Below are positions 7,063 to 14,759 of a stretch of 25,352 nt of DNA, one piece after another (position 1 is the first letter of the stretch; each line of letters starts with the position of its first letter). Under the pieces are notes generated by a model, which was given only the letters and a program-made list of their open reading frames with translations, was not told the DNA's origin and did not search any database. The stretch is from a bacterium. GTDB taxonomy: Bacteria; Patescibacteriota; Minisyncoccia; Phycocordibacterales; UBA10002. Both the position numbers and the translations under genes were made by a program. The DNA lies in NCBI GenBank assembly GCA_030649775.1, contig JAUSFR010000051.1:1-25352 (forward strand), in the 5' to 3' direction.

Positions 7063-8727
7063 ATGAGTAAAATAATTTTGTATAACGAAGAAGCACGGCG
7101 CGCGCTGAAGCGCGGAGTGGACGCAGTCGCAAACGCGGTGAAAATCACGGTGGGACCGCGAGGACGAAATGTCGTGCTTGAAAAGAGCTACGGCGCGCCG
7201 ACCATTACGAACGACGGCGTTTCTATCGCTAAGGAAATCACACTGAAGGACAAGTTTGAGAATATGGGCGCGGAGATTGTGAAGGAGGTCGCCGAGAAGA
7301 CCAACGAGATTGCCGGTGATGGAACAACCACCTCGGTCATTTTGACGCAGGCGATTTTTGCCGAAGGACTTCGCCAGACCACGATGGGGGTGAACCCGAT
7401 GGGTGTGCGTGTCGGTATTGAACGCGCGGCCGAAAAGGTGGTGGAAGCACTCAAGGCTGCCGCCACTCCGATTAAGACCAAAGAAGAAATCAAACAGGTT
7501 GCGACCATCTCCGCCGAATCGGCCGAACTTGGTGAGAAGATTGCCGATACCATCAATAAAGTCGGCAAGGACGGCGTCGTGACCGTAGAGGAATCACAGT
7601 CGGTTGGCATTGACTATGAAGTGGTGAAGGGACTTCAGTTTGATAAGGGCTATGTCTCACCGTATATGGTGACGAATGCGGAGCGTATGGAGGCGGTGCA
7701 AGAAGACCCGGCCATTCTCGTGACCGACAAGAAAATCGGAAACATCAAAGAAATTCTTCCACTTCTTGAGAAGCTCGCGCAGTCGGGAAAGAAGGACCTC
7801 GTGATTATCGCCGAAGATATTGAAGGCGAGGCGCTCACCACCTTTGTCTTGAACAAGCTTCGTGGTTCGTTCAACGTGCTTGGCGTGAAGGCTCCCGGAT
7901 ACGGTGACCGCAAGAAAGAACAGCTTCAGGACATCGCGGTAACGGTTGGCGCGCAGATGGTGTCCGAAGAGCTTGGGCTCAAGTTTGATACGGTAGGTCT
8001 TGATGTGCTTGGTTCCGCGCACCGTGTGATTGCGACTAAGGATACGACCACGATTGTCGGAGGCAAAGGAAAGAAGAGCGACATTGACGCGCGCGTCGCC
8101 CAGCTTAGGAAGCAAAAAGAGCAGAGCGATTCCAAGTACGATAAGGAGAAGTTTGACGAGCGTATCGCGAAGCTTTCGGGAGGCGTTGCGGTTATCAAGG
8201 TAGGCGCCGCCACCGAAACCGAGATGAAGTATTTGAAGCTCAAAATTGAGGACGCGGTGAACGCGACGAAAGCCGCGATTGCGGAAGGCATTGTGTCGGG
8301 TGGAGGTGTGGCGCTCATCAAAGCGGCGCAGAAAGCACAGCACTGGATTCAAAACGAAAAAAACAAGGCGAAGAGCGAGACCACCAAAGAGTTTGAAGTT
8401 GGCTTTAATATTGTTATCAAAGCGCTTGAAGCTCCGCTTCGCCAGATCGCGGTGAACGCAGGCAAAGATGACGGCTCCGTGATTGTGGAAGAGGTGAAGA
8501 AGGGAAAGGGCAACTACGGCTACGACGCACTTAAAGATGAGATGGTGCCGGATATGGTGCTCGCGGGTATCGTTGACCCGGTCAAAGTGACCCGCATGGG
8601 CGTGCAGAACGCCGCCTCCGCCGCCGCGATTCTCCTTACGACCGAGGTCGCCATTGCCGAAGAACCTAAAGAGGAAAAGGAACCCGTCGGAATGCCACAG
8701 GGAGGAATGGGGATGGGGGGATATTAA
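7063..8727 (+). CDS. groEL: Chaperonin GroEL (Hsp60)
   Basis: GroEL is the ATP-driven tetradecameric folding chamber. The 554-aa product is full length. Signature segments are VGPRGRNVVLEKSYGAPTIT and NDGVSIAKEI near the N-terminus, the ATPase segment AGDGTTT, KAPGYGDRKKEQLQDIAV, the hinge-side VIKVGAATETEMKYLKLKIE, GIVSGGGVALIKA, and a Gly/Met-rich tail ending GMPQGGMGMGGY. The ATG at 7063 follows a family A repeat and has no Shine-Dalgarno sequence. It is probably co-transcribed with groES. Confidence 0.98.
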   Translation: MSKIILYNEEARRALKRGVDAVANAVKITVGPRGRNVVLEKSYGAPTITNDGVSIAKEITLKDKFENMGAEIVKEVAEKTNEIAGDGTTTSVILTQAIFAEGLRQTTMGVNPMGVRVGIERAAEKVVEALKAAATPIKTKEEIKQVATISAESAELGEKIADTINKVGKDGVVTVEESQSVGIDYEVVKGLQFDKGYVSPYMVTNAERMEAVQEDPAILVTDKKIGNIKEILPLLEKLAQSGKKDLVIIAEDIEGEALTTFVLNKLRGSFNVLGVKAPGYGDRKKEQLQDIAVTVGAQMVSEELGLKFDTVGLDVLGSAHRVIATKDTTTIVGGKGKKSDIDARVAQLRKQKEQSDSKYDKEKFDERIAKLSGGVAVIKVGAATETEMKYLKLKIEDAVNATKAAIAEGIVSGGGVALIKAAQKAQHWIQNEKNKAKSETTKEFEVGFNIVIKALEAPLRQIAVNAGKDDGSVIVEEVKKGKGNYGYDALKDEMVPDMVLAGIVDPVKVTRMGVQNAASAAAILLTTEVAIAEEPKEEKEPVGMPQGGMGMGGY

Positions 8728-8728
8728 G

Positions 8729-8760
8729 AAGCGTTTAGCGTATAGCGCTTAGCGTTTAGT
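8729..8760. repeat. Family C word array, left arm only
   Basis: Tandem imperfect AGCGTTTAGCGTATAGCG words right after the groEL stop, matching the words in the secG spacer at 3906-4002. No inverted right arm is seen; two terminator hairpins follow instead. Confidence 0.6.
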
Positions 8761-8781
8761 TAAAAAAGAGAGATAAAAAGA

Positions 8782-8813
8782 AACACCGCCCCGACCAGAG
8801 TCGGGGCGGTGTT
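8782..8813. terminator. Strong hairpin terminator after groEL
   Basis: Fourteen-base perfect arms (AACACCGCCCCGAC and its inverse) around loop CAGA. The same arms with loop TTTC recur at 9838-9869. There is no long T tract on the plus strand, but A residues precede the stem, so it can also act for minus-strand transcripts. Confidence 0.7.
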
Positions 8814-8827
8814 GTTGCATAAAAAAA

Positions 8828-8857
8828 TCTGCAAACGGGATGTTTGCAGACGGCTTT
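8828..8857 (+). terminator. Second terminator between groEL and the convergent protease gene
   Basis: Nine-base arms TCTGCAAAC and GTTTGCAGA around GGGAT, followed by a CGGCTTTTTG tail. Preceded by seven A residues, it is a plausible bidirectional terminator for the two convergent genes. Confidence 0.75.
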
Positions 8858-8867
8858 TTGAGCGAAA

Positions 8868-9671
8868 TCATTTGTCGTAATTGAGGATCATTCCGACACC
8901 GTAGGGACCCGGAATAGGCTGTGTGTTCCTGAATTTTATCCCAGTCTCCTCTACGTTTCTTAGGGCGACCAGCAGTGATTTTTCGCCCGCGGTATCAACA
9001 ATTCCCCCTGTTCCACTTTCGCCCCGCGTTGTTCCTCCCTCAAAGAAACAATAGCGAGCTCCGCCTGTTTCAACTTCTGTCCAGAAAAGAAGTTTGAGGG
9101 GTTTCTGCGGGCGTGTGAGAAGTCGCACTGTTCCAAATGCTTGGTGGAACGTAATCGTGCTACCATGCTCTTTGAAACGCCACAGGACTCGTTCAGGAAC
9201 AGATATTCGCGGAAATTTGTTCCCTTTTTCATCGGCACTACATAGGATTGAGTCGTTCACCAGAGGGTCAAACACCGCTACGATTGGAAAGATGGGCTCT
9301 TCACCGGTGAAAATTCTTCTGCTGATAGTACGATACCCGAATTCTCCCGGGTGACCACCGAATAGATGATAGGCAGTAATAATGGAAGGCTCGTAATTTT
9401 TGAGATATGTTCCGGTACCCCACAACATCCAAGCGTCGCTTCCTTTTTCCCGAAACATAATGTGGACGGGAAACATATCATCGCGAACCGGAATTGTGGG
9501 CATTTCTTCAACGATTGCAATGTGCCGACGGGCAATCTCGGTGGTTACATGGTCCAGACCGAGAGCGTGAACTTTTCGCTGTTCGTCGCGATGTACCGCA
9601 TAAGATGCAAAACCGATGGTAGCGAAAATCGTAAGCAGGGCAAATGCCCTAAAAGACTTCAGAGTATTCAT
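8868..9671 (-). CDS. Trypsin-like (chymotrypsin-fold) serine protease homologue, membrane-anchored or secreted
   Basis: The 267-aa product starts with a hydrophobic helix (about residues 7-27), so it is exported or anchored. It then shows the layout of a trypsin-fold peptidase: SIITAYHLFG with candidate His102, an acidic residue near Asp140 in FDPLVNDSIL, and RGESGTGG with candidate Ser219 in the place of GDSGGP. Overall similarity to known proteases is weak, so activity is inferred. The ATG at 9671 is chosen because an in-frame ATG at 9701 lies inside the -10 box of a good promoter and would not be transcribed. The gene converges with groEL and shares its terminators. Confidence 0.7.
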   Translation of the reverse strand: MNTLKSFRAFALLTIFATIGFASYAVHRDEQRKVHALGLDHVTTEIARRHIAIVEEMPTIPVRDDMFPVHIMFREKGSDAWMLWGTGTYLKNYEPSIITAYHLFGGHPGEFGYRTISRRIFTGEEPIFPIVAVFDPLVNDSILCSADEKGNKFPRISVPERVLWRFKEHGSTITFHQAFGTVRLLTRPQKPLKLLFWTEVETGGARYCFFEGGTTRGESGTGGIVDTAGEKSLLVALRNVEETGIKFRNTQPIPGPYGVGMILNYDK

Positions 9672-9696
9672 ATTTTTTAAAGGGCAATCGGTGCAA

Positions 9697-9725
9697 ACCA
9701 TAGCATTCTAAGACAAATAAGTCAA
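9697..9725 (-). promoter_or_regulatory. Promoter for the protease-like gene
   Basis: Minus-strand TTGACT (9720-9725), 17-base spacer, TATGGT (9697-9702). The box TATGGT overlaps the possible ATG at 9701, which places the real start at 9671. GCTATGGT also occurs before the tRNA locus and near 23808. Confidence 0.65.
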
Positions 9726-9779
9726 GTATGTGTCATACTGTGTACATAACTAAGTGGCGGGGTTTTTTATTCCGTCTTT

Positions 9780-9822
9780 AACAGAAGACAGTAGATAAGT
9801 AGAACAGTAGAAGAGTAGACAA
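9780..9822. repeat. Short word array (AGTAGA / ACAGTAGA words)
   Basis: Imperfect tandem repeats of ACAGTAGATAAGTAGA-like words lie in the divergent spacer between the protease gene and the small gene at 9902. Only one orientation is seen. Confidence 0.45.
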
Positions 9823-9837
9823 AAAGAAGAGAAAAGA

Positions 9838-9869
9838 AACACCGCCCCGACTTTCGTCGGGGCGGTGTT
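9838..9869. terminator. Terminator-like hairpin, same arms as at 8782
   Basis: Arms AACACCGCCCCGAC and inverse around TTTC. It sits between divergent genes (protease promoter on the left, small gene on the right), where no transcript obviously needs ending. It is either an insulator or a dispersed copy of a repeat element. Confidence 0.55.
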
Positions 9870-9901
9870 GTGGTAAAGAAAAGTATGATAAAATATCGGC
9901 T

Positions 9902-10102
9902 ATGAAGAAGTCTTTACCCAAAGAGCAATTACACACAAACGCTGAACTGAAGCAGTATTTCCTGTCACTTAGGAAAGAGTACAGGGATACAGTGAAAAAG
10001 ATTTTAAACCCGAATGCATTTGCAAGATTTGAACGCCGTGTCGTTCGCCTTGAATCAAAGGTCAGTAGATTTAATAGTCAAAGGTCAATTGTTACTAGTT
10101 AA
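9902..10102 (+). CDS. Small basic hypothetical protein
   Basis: I do not recognise this 66-aa protein. It is rich in Lys, Arg and Glu (MKKSLPKEQLHTNAELKQYF... then FARFERRVVRLESKV) and is probably all helical. It has no membrane segment. TATGAT and TAAAAT boxes lie within 20 bases upstream of the ATG, suggesting a short or absent leader. The stop is 14 bases before lemA, so the two could be one transcript. Confidence 0.55.
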   Translation: MKKSLPKEQLHTNAELKQYFLSLRKEYRDTVKKILNPNAFARFERRVVRLESKVSRFNSQRSIVTS

Positions 10103-10116
10103 TTGTCTTTATCATT

Positions 10117-10677
10117 ATGTCTCCTCTCTTCATTGGTATTGCCGTCGTCGTTCTTCTCGTCTTGTGGGTTATTTTTGCCTACAACCGCTTTATCACGCTC
10201 GTTAACCGCGCCAAGGAGGCGTGGAGCGACATTGATGTCCAGCTCAAGCGTCGTTACGACCTTATCCCAAACCTCGTCAGCACGGTGAAAGGCTATGCCA
10301 CTCACGAAAATAGTGCCTTTGAAAAGGTAACGACAGCGAGAGCGGCCGCGATGGGCGCGGGAAACCTCGCCGACAAGTCGCAGGCGGAGCTTGGACTCAC
10401 GGGTGCGCTGAAGTCCATCTTCGCCATCGCGGAAGCCTATCCGGACCTCAAAGCCAACACGAACTTTATGGAACTCCAGAAAGAACTTGCCGACACTGAA
10501 GACAAGATTCAGGCATCACGACGCTTTTACAACGGCACCGTGCGCGACCTCAATACCTCGGTGGAAACCTTCCCGAACAACACCATCGCCTCATTCTTCA
10601 AAATCGGCAAACTTGAATTCTTTGAGCTTGAAGCAGGGGAGGAAGTGGCAAAACAACCAGTCAAAGTAAGCTTTTAA
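10117..10677 (+). CDS. lemA: LemA family protein
   Basis: LemA proteins are small membrane proteins of unclear function, often next to HtpX-type proteases or DUF2207/TPM-domain proteins, as here. The 186-aa product has one N-terminal membrane helix (about residues 4-24), then the family signature FAYNRFITLVNRAKEAWSDI followed by DVQLKRRYDLIPNLV. Further conserved segments are YPDLKANTNFMELQKELADT, EDKIQASRRFYNGTVRDLN and FPNNTIASFF. Length is typical. ATG 10117 has no Shine-Dalgarno sequence. The stop codon runs straight into a family A repeat leading to the DUF2207 gene. Confidence 0.95.
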   Translation: MSPLFIGIAVVVLLVLWVIFAYNRFITLVNRAKEAWSDIDVQLKRRYDLIPNLVSTVKGYATHENSAFEKVTTARAAAMGAGNLADKSQAELGLTGALKSIFAIAEAYPDLKANTNFMELQKELADTEDKIQASRRFYNGTVRDLNTSVETFPNNTIASFFKIGKLEFFELEAGEEVAKQPVKVSF

Positions 10678-10765
10678 GTTCGAAGCACGAAGCTCGAAGA
10701 ATTCTTAGTGCTTTTAGTTTGAAGCTTAAAGCTTCTTCGAACTTTGGAATTAGAACTTCGAACTT
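10676..10765. repeat. Intergenic inverted word array, family A copy 4 (lemA-DUF2207 spacer)
   Basis: Starts in the lemA stop codon and ends about seven bases before the next ATG. Left arm TTCGAAGCACGAAGCTCGAA, right arm TTCTTCGAACTTTGGAATTA then GAACTTCGAACTT, with a TTTGAAGCTTAAAGCTT centre. The outer arms match copies 2 and 3 more closely than the centres do. Confidence 0.8.
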
Positions 10766-10771
10766 GTCGTT

Positions 10772-12751
10772 ATGGCTTCACTTCCCACTCATCAAAACAG
10801 AAACGTCTGGAAGGGACGGCTGTTCATTCCCGTCCTTTTTGCGGTTATTTTCCCCGTGTCGGTTTTTGCCCATGATATTCCCGGAGCCGTCAAAGAGTAT
10901 GTTTACGATAGTATCCACGTAAGTATACAGGTCAACAAAGATTCCACCTTTGATGTCGCCGAACGGCAAACGTACGACTTCAATGGGCATTTCCACAAAG
11001 GCTGGCGAAGCATTCCTCTCAAGGATATCGGGACGATTACCAATGTACTGGTGCGGGATGAAACTGGCGTACCACTCACGTACAGCGCGCAAAAGCTGGA
11101 TAAGCATGACCCCGCAAGCTGGGGGAAATATACCTACTACCGTGAGAACGGAGCGGAAAATGTTGAATGGTACTACAATGCTACCGACGAGAAAAAGACG
11201 TGGACTATTTTGTATAAAGTGCACGGTGGTATTTCGTTCCTCAAAGACCACGACGAGATTTACTGGAACCTCTTTACCGATTATGACGTGCCTGTCGGTT
11301 TTGCCGAGGCGACGGTGATGCTCCCCGCAAGTGTTTCCGATATGAGCCTCATGCGCTCCACGCTCTATTCGTCTCGCGCACTTGAGCTTCATACTACGCA
11401 TGAATCTACCGTTTTGGATACCCGAACCTTTCATTTTGCGCTCGCGGTGGCGAACCCAAAGGAGGACGTTACCATCGCCGCAGGATGGCCGAAGGGTATC
11501 GTAGACCAAGGCGCGTACTGGAGAGATTTTTTCACTCTCCATCTCCTCGCGTTTCTTTCCGGGCTTGTGGTTCTGTTCTCGCTACTTTTCGGGTTTGTCC
11601 ATTGGTATCTCAAGGAAGTGCGCGGACAAGGTCGGGGGACGATTGTCCCCGAATATGCTCCGCCCAAGGACCTACCTCCCGCGATGGCGGAGGCACTGGT
11701 AAAAGAGAAACTTACCGAGAAGGCGTGGCCCGCGACGATTGTTGACCTCGCGAGGCGCGGTTTTTTGGATATCACCGAAGAAGACGCAGGTTTTCTTGCC
11801 CGTTTTGGTCGGTTTATCGCCGTGGGTGTACCTATCGGTCTTGCGCTCTTTTTCTTCTGGATAAGCCGTGATATCGGCAGTTTCGCCCCCCTTATTACCT
11901 TGGTGATATTTGCCGTTATTCTTTTTCGAGTCGCATTCGCGGGAAATCAACTTCGGAACTTCTTTTCGCCCAAAGAGTACGTGCTGACCCAAAAGCGAGG
12001 ATATGTGGGCGACCCCGCGCTCAAGGAATATGAACGGACCTTTTTACAAAATCTGATTGGCGTAGATGGACGTTTCTCCACAAAGGAAATGAAGAAAAGC
12101 GCTAGCCTTAGACAAGCACTCTTCCTTTCAATGAAGCAACTCAAAGATGCTGTGTACGAAGAACTGGAACAGGTGACGGGAGCGTACGAGGTCGGTATTT
12201 CGCAGGAGAAAAAGAGAGCATGGATTTTTGTCGCATTGCTCATAGCCTTCTTTGTTTTCGGAAATGGTCTCGTCTTTGATGAAGGTGTGTTACTCGCCGT
12301 GGTGGTCGGACTATGTGTTTCCATTCTTTTTATTTTCATCAAGTACGAAGCGCGACTTAACAAAGAGGGAGCGATACTGCGCGAAGAGTGGCTTGGGTTT
12401 AAACTCTATTTGGAAACTGCGGAGCGGGACCGATTGCAAAATCTCCCCCCTGACCTTTTTGAGAAATATCTTCCCTATGCGATTATCTTCGGCGTTGAGA
12501 AGAAGTGGGCGAAGGCTTTTGATTCGCTAAACTTACCGCCTCCGAACTGGTATCATGGAGGCGCGGGAGGCTTCGTTTCTACGGGAGGGGGAAGTGGGGG
12601 CGCGGGAAGTTTTGCTCCATCGGCGTTTTCCGCTTCGTTTGCTTCTAGTCTGGGGAGCGCGTTTACGAGCGCTGGTGGTGGCGGAGGCGCATCGGGTGGA
12701 GGTGGAGGCGGGGGAGGAGGGGGCGGTGGTGGCGGGGGAGGAGCGAGCTGA
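10772..12751 (+). CDS. DUF2207 domain membrane protein with poly-glycine tail
   Basis: The 659-aa product starts with a signal peptide-like segment (about residues 14-33, ending VFAHD). An extracytoplasmic DUF2207 beta domain follows (IHVSIQVNKDSTFDVAERQT, then KGWRSIPLKD), to about residue 240. One membrane helix lies near 250-275, helical pairs near 345-390 and 475-520, and a cytoplasmic part contains VDLARRGFLDITEED. The tail (last 60 residues) is Gly/Ser/Ala-rich and ends in a run of about 16 glycines. DUF2207 proteins commonly have this layout; their function is unknown. Neighbours lemA and the htpX-like gene support a shared envelope role. The GC-rich tail codons (12660-12740) are slip-prone. 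Confidence 0.85.
   Translation: MASLPTHQNRNVWKGRLFIPVLFAVIFPVSVFAHDIPGAVKEYVYDSIHVSIQVNKDSTFDVAERQTYDFNGHFHKGWRSIPLKDIGTITNVLVRDETGVPLTYSAQKLDKHDPASWGKYTYYRENGAENVEWYYNATDEKKTWTILYKVHGGISFLKDHDEIYWNLFTDYDVPVGFAEATVMLPASVSDMSLMRSTLYSSRALELHTTHESTVLDTRTFHFALAVANPKEDVTIAAGWPKGIVDQGAYWRDFFTLHLLAFLSGLVVLFSLLFGFVHWYLKEVRGQGRGTIVPEYAPPKDLPPAMAEALVKEKLTEKAWPATIVDLARRGFLDITEEDAGFLARFGRFIAVGVPIGLALFFFWISRDIGSFAPLITLVIFAVILFRVAFAGNQLRNFFSPKEYVLTQKRGYVGDPALKEYERTFLQNLIGVDGRFSTKEMKKSASLRQALFLSMKQLKDAVYEELEQVTGAYEVGISQEKKRAWIFVALLIAFFVFGNGLVFDEGVLLAVVVGLCVSILFIFIKYEARLNKEGAILREEWLGFKLYLETAERDRLQNLPPDLFEKYLPYAIIFGVEKKWAKAFDSLNLPPPNWYHGGAGGFVSTGGGSGGAGSFAPSAFSASFASSLGSAFTSAGGGGGASGGGGGGGGGGGGGGGGAS
12660..12743 (+). 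repeat. Low-complexity GGN tract coding for poly-glycine
   Basis: A GGT/GGC/GGA/GGG codon run at the 3' end of the DUF2207 gene, interrupted once by GCATCG (Ala-Ser). Length could vary between strains or be misassembled. Confidence 0.7.
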
Positions 12752-12754
12752 TTT

Positions 12755-12842
12755 TAGGCACTAGGTATTAGGCTTTAGGCACTAGGTAAGAAAAGATGAT
12801 GATTTTTTCCTAGAGCCTAGTGCCTAACTCCCTAGAGCCTGT
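12755..12842. repeat. Intergenic inverted word array, family B (GGCACTAGG words)
   Basis: Left part repeats TTAGGCACTAGG twice around ATTAGGCTTTAGG. The right part carries the inverse words CCTAGAGCCTAGTGCCTAAC and CCTAGAGCC. The array fills the spacer between the DUF2207 stop and the htpX-like ATG, with the same architecture as family A but a different word. Confidence 0.75.
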
Positions 12843-12846
12843 CCAT

Positions 12847-13752
12847 ATGTCTTCTTTATACACTCATCAATCTGAAAACGTCTTTAAGACATGGACACTC
12901 ATGTCCGTCTTTTTCGTCATTATTATTTTCCTCGGGTGGTTTTTGAGCCGGTACTATGGCAACCCCGTGATTCTCTACGGATTTTTTATCTTTAGTGTGG
13001 TGATGAACATCGCAAGCTATTGGTGGTCCGACAAAATTGTACTCAAAATGAGCGGGGCGAAACCCGCGAATCGGGAGGAATTTTTTGACCTCTATACCGT
13101 GACCGAAAACCTGTCTATTACCGCGGGGCTTCCACTCCCGAAAATCTATGTGATAGAGGACAGCGCTCCGAATGCCTTCGCCACAGGACGCAACAAAGAA
13201 CACGCGGTGGTGTGCGCGACGACGGGATTACTTCGGATATTGAACCGGAGCGAGCTTGAAGGCGTCATTGCGCCCGAACTTTCGCATATCGGCAATCGCG
13301 ACATTCTCCTTTCCACGGTGGTGGTCGTGCTTGTTGGTTTCATCACGCTTCTCGCGGATTTCTTTACGCGGTCTCTGTTTTGGGGAGGAGGCAACCGAGA
13401 ACACAGGGCAGGAGGTCAGCTTGGGGCGATACTGATGATTGTTGGTGTCATTCTCACGATACTTTCACCGATTATCGCGACTCTGATGCAACTTGCCATT
13501 TCGCGTAAGCGCGAGTTCTTGGCGGACGCCTCCGGTGCGCTTCTCACCCGTTACCCCGATGGGCTTGCTTCCGCGCTTCAGAAGATTTCGCAGTACGCTC
13601 GGCCAATGGCGAAGGCGAATCACGCCACCGCGCATCTCTTTATCGCCAATCCCTTCGGCCACAAAGCGAACGGGGGAGTAAGTTTCTTTACCAAAATCTT
13701 TTCAACTCACCCGCCGGTTGAAGAACGCGTTAAAGCTTTGCTTGAGCGATAA
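12847..13752 (+). CDS. htpX: HtpX-like M48 family membrane protease with altered zinc motif
   Basis: HtpX is a membrane zinc protease of envelope quality control. The 301-aa product has membrane helices near residues 17-36, 41-60, 155-178 and 195-225, and family segments LPLPKIYVIEDSAPNAFATG, HAVVCATTGLLRIL and HPPVEERVKALL. The HEXXH motif reads PELSH: residue 143, normally the first zinc-binding His, is Pro (codon CCC at 13273-13275). Glu144, His147 and Glu223 (in KREFLAD) remain. Either this is a catalytically dead homologue or one base (CAC to CCC) changed in the sequence or assembly. ATG 12847 is chosen because an in-frame start at 12820 would translate the repeat. Family is secure; activity is doubtful. 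Confidence 0.9.
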   Translation: MSSLYTHQSENVFKTWTLMSVFFVIIIFLGWFLSRYYGNPVILYGFFIFSVVMNIASYWWSDKIVLKMSGAKPANREEFFDLYTVTENLSITAGLPLPKIYVIEDSAPNAFATGRNKEHAVVCATTGLLRILNRSELEGVIAPELSHIGNRDILLSTVVVVLVGFITLLADFFTRSLFWGGGNREHRAGGQLGAILMIVGVILTILSPIIATLMQLAISRKREFLADASGALLTRYPDGLASALQKISQYARPMAKANHATAHLFIANPFGHKANGGVSFFTKIFSTHPPVEERVKALLER

Positions 13753-13761
13753 ATACGTCGT

Positions 13762-13822
13762 TGTCATTCCCGCGGAGGCGGGAATCCAGCCACTCTGGAT
13801 CCCCGTATGCACGAGGATGACA
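13762..13822. repeat. REP-like palindromic element
   Basis: TGTCATTCCCGC...GCGGGAATCCAG is followed by CTGGATCCCCGT...ACGAGGATGACA, giving a long interrupted palindrome. The left 28 bases recur inverted at 17744-17771 with three differences. Sequences of this kind are common dispersed repeats in many bacteria. Confidence 0.7.
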
Positions 13823-13845
13823 GAAAAATAGGGTACACTATAGCT

Positions 13846-14511
13846 ATGCTCAAAGAAGAAACTCCTCCAACTTTCACCTCCGGTCCGCAAGCGCTTCAAT
13901 GGAAACGCTTGAAGCGTCTTAAGCTTGAGGGTGCGCGGTTGGAGTATCTGACGAAGGTTACAATATTTGATCGCATTTTTGCGCTCACCATTCTCCCGCT
14001 TTTTCCGCGCTCCATTTCTCCGAACCGAATTACGCTCTTCAGATTTGTTTCCATCCCGTTTGTCCTGTTTCTCTTGCTTTCGGAGTACAACCTCGCGGGC
14101 ACTATTCTCTTCGCGCTCTCGGCGCTCTCCGACGCGCTTGACGGCGCGCTCGCGCGCACGGAGCATCGCATCACGAAGTGGGGCATCGTCGCGGACCCGA
14201 TTGCGGATAAGCTCCTCATTGGTTCGGTGGCGCTCCTCGTGGTGTGGAAATATGTCGGTTGGCATCTCACCCTCGCTATTGTTTTGATTGAGCTCGTGCT
14301 CGCCGGTTCGGCGTACTTTCGCTATCGGGGAAAGCTTATGCCCGCCAAGACAATAGGGAAGATGAAAATGATTTTACAGTGTTTCGGTATCGGGTTTATT
14401 CTGCTTTACGGTATCGTTCCCAGCCCCGTTTTTCTTATCATTGGGCAGTACATTCTCTATCTCGCCATCATCTTCGGCCTCGGCTCGCTTTTCGTCTATC
14501 GGTCCATCTAG
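13846..14511 (+). CDS. pgsA: CDP-alcohol phosphatidyltransferase (PgsA-like)
   Basis: These integral membrane enzymes move a phosphatidyl group from CDP-diacylglycerol to an alcohol, for example glycerol-3-phosphate in phosphatidylglycerol synthesis. The 221-aa product carries the complete catalytic signature D-x2-D-G-x2-A-R-x8-G-x3-D-x3-D at residues 96-121 (DALDGALAR then GIVADPIADK). Five to six membrane helices surround it. PgsA is the most likely type, but the acceptor alcohol cannot be told from motifs alone. The ATG at 13846 is preferred because an in-frame ATG at 13807 lies in the REP-like element. TACACT (13834-13839) ends six bases before this ATG, which fits a leaderless message. 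Confidence 0.85.
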   Translation: MLKEETPPTFTSGPQALQWKRLKRLKLEGARLEYLTKVTIFDRIFALTILPLFPRSISPNRITLFRFVSIPFVLFLLLSEYNLAGTILFALSALSDALDGALARTEHRITKWGIVADPIADKLLIGSVALLVVWKYVGWHLTLAIVLIELVLAGSAYFRYRGKLMPAKTIGKMKMILQCFGIGFILLYGIVPSPVFLIIGQYILYLAIIFGLGSLFVYRSI

Positions 14512-14542
14512 CGCGTTGAAGGAGGCTCTGTAAGCATCGCTT

Positions 14543-14580
14543 TTACTATAGGCTAATTCGCACGAATTAGCCTATAGTAA
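14543..14580. repeat. Perfect hairpin P1, core GCTAATTCG-CA-CGAATTAGC
   Basis: Eighteen-base perfect arms (14543-14560 and 14563-14580) with a two-base loop, in the spacer after the phosphatidyltransferase gene. Near-identical and related hairpins lie at 16143-16180 and 22148-22179. A terminator role after pgsA is possible, since a short T run follows. Confidence 0.85.
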
Positions 14581-14633
14581 TTTTGGGGGACATTTTAGAA
14601 AAAGTGATTTTATGCTATGGTAATCCTGTTTTT

Positions 14634-14706
14634 GGAGGGTTCGCATAGCGGTCCCCGAAGAACAGCAAAGCTGTCTACGGGGCAGGCTAGTGCGCACGAT
14701 TGTAAC
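14634..14706 (+). pseudogene. tRNA-like 5' fragment (unit 1) with D-loop insertion
   Basis: GGAGGGTTCGCATAGCGG and CTAGTGCGC match the acceptor and D-arm layout of the intact tRNA-Ser at 14898. A 28-base hairpin insertion (CCCCG 14653-14657 with CGGGG 14678-14682) sits where the D-loop should be. An anticodon-loop-like GATTGTAA (Tyr GTA or Thr TGT) then runs into a foreign stem-loop at 14707. No matching anticodon 3' strand or T arm follows. TATGGT at 14616-14621 could be the -10 box of the locus. Confidence 0.45.
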
Positions 14707-14759
14707 CGACTTGCCTAAGAGCGAAGCGATTAGGTGCAAGTCGCAATCCCGTCAAAAGC
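14707..14759 (+). repeat. Stem-loop plus conserved 16-base linker, module a
   Basis: CGACTTGC (14707-14714) pairs with GCAAGTCG (14736-14743), CTAA pairs with TTAG, and a GT bulge separates the helices. The linker CAATCCCGTCAAAAGC leads exactly into the next tRNA 5' end at 14760. Module b (14833-14897) has the same layout with compensating base changes. Confidence 0.6.

Noticed and set aside
12820..12846. Longer start for the htpX-like gene
   Set aside because: It would add residues encoded by the right arm of the family B repeat. HtpX-like proteins start close to the membrane helix, which fits ATG 12847.
13807..13845. Longer start for the phosphatidyltransferase
   Set aside because: The extra residues come from the REP-like element and cover the TACACT promoter box.
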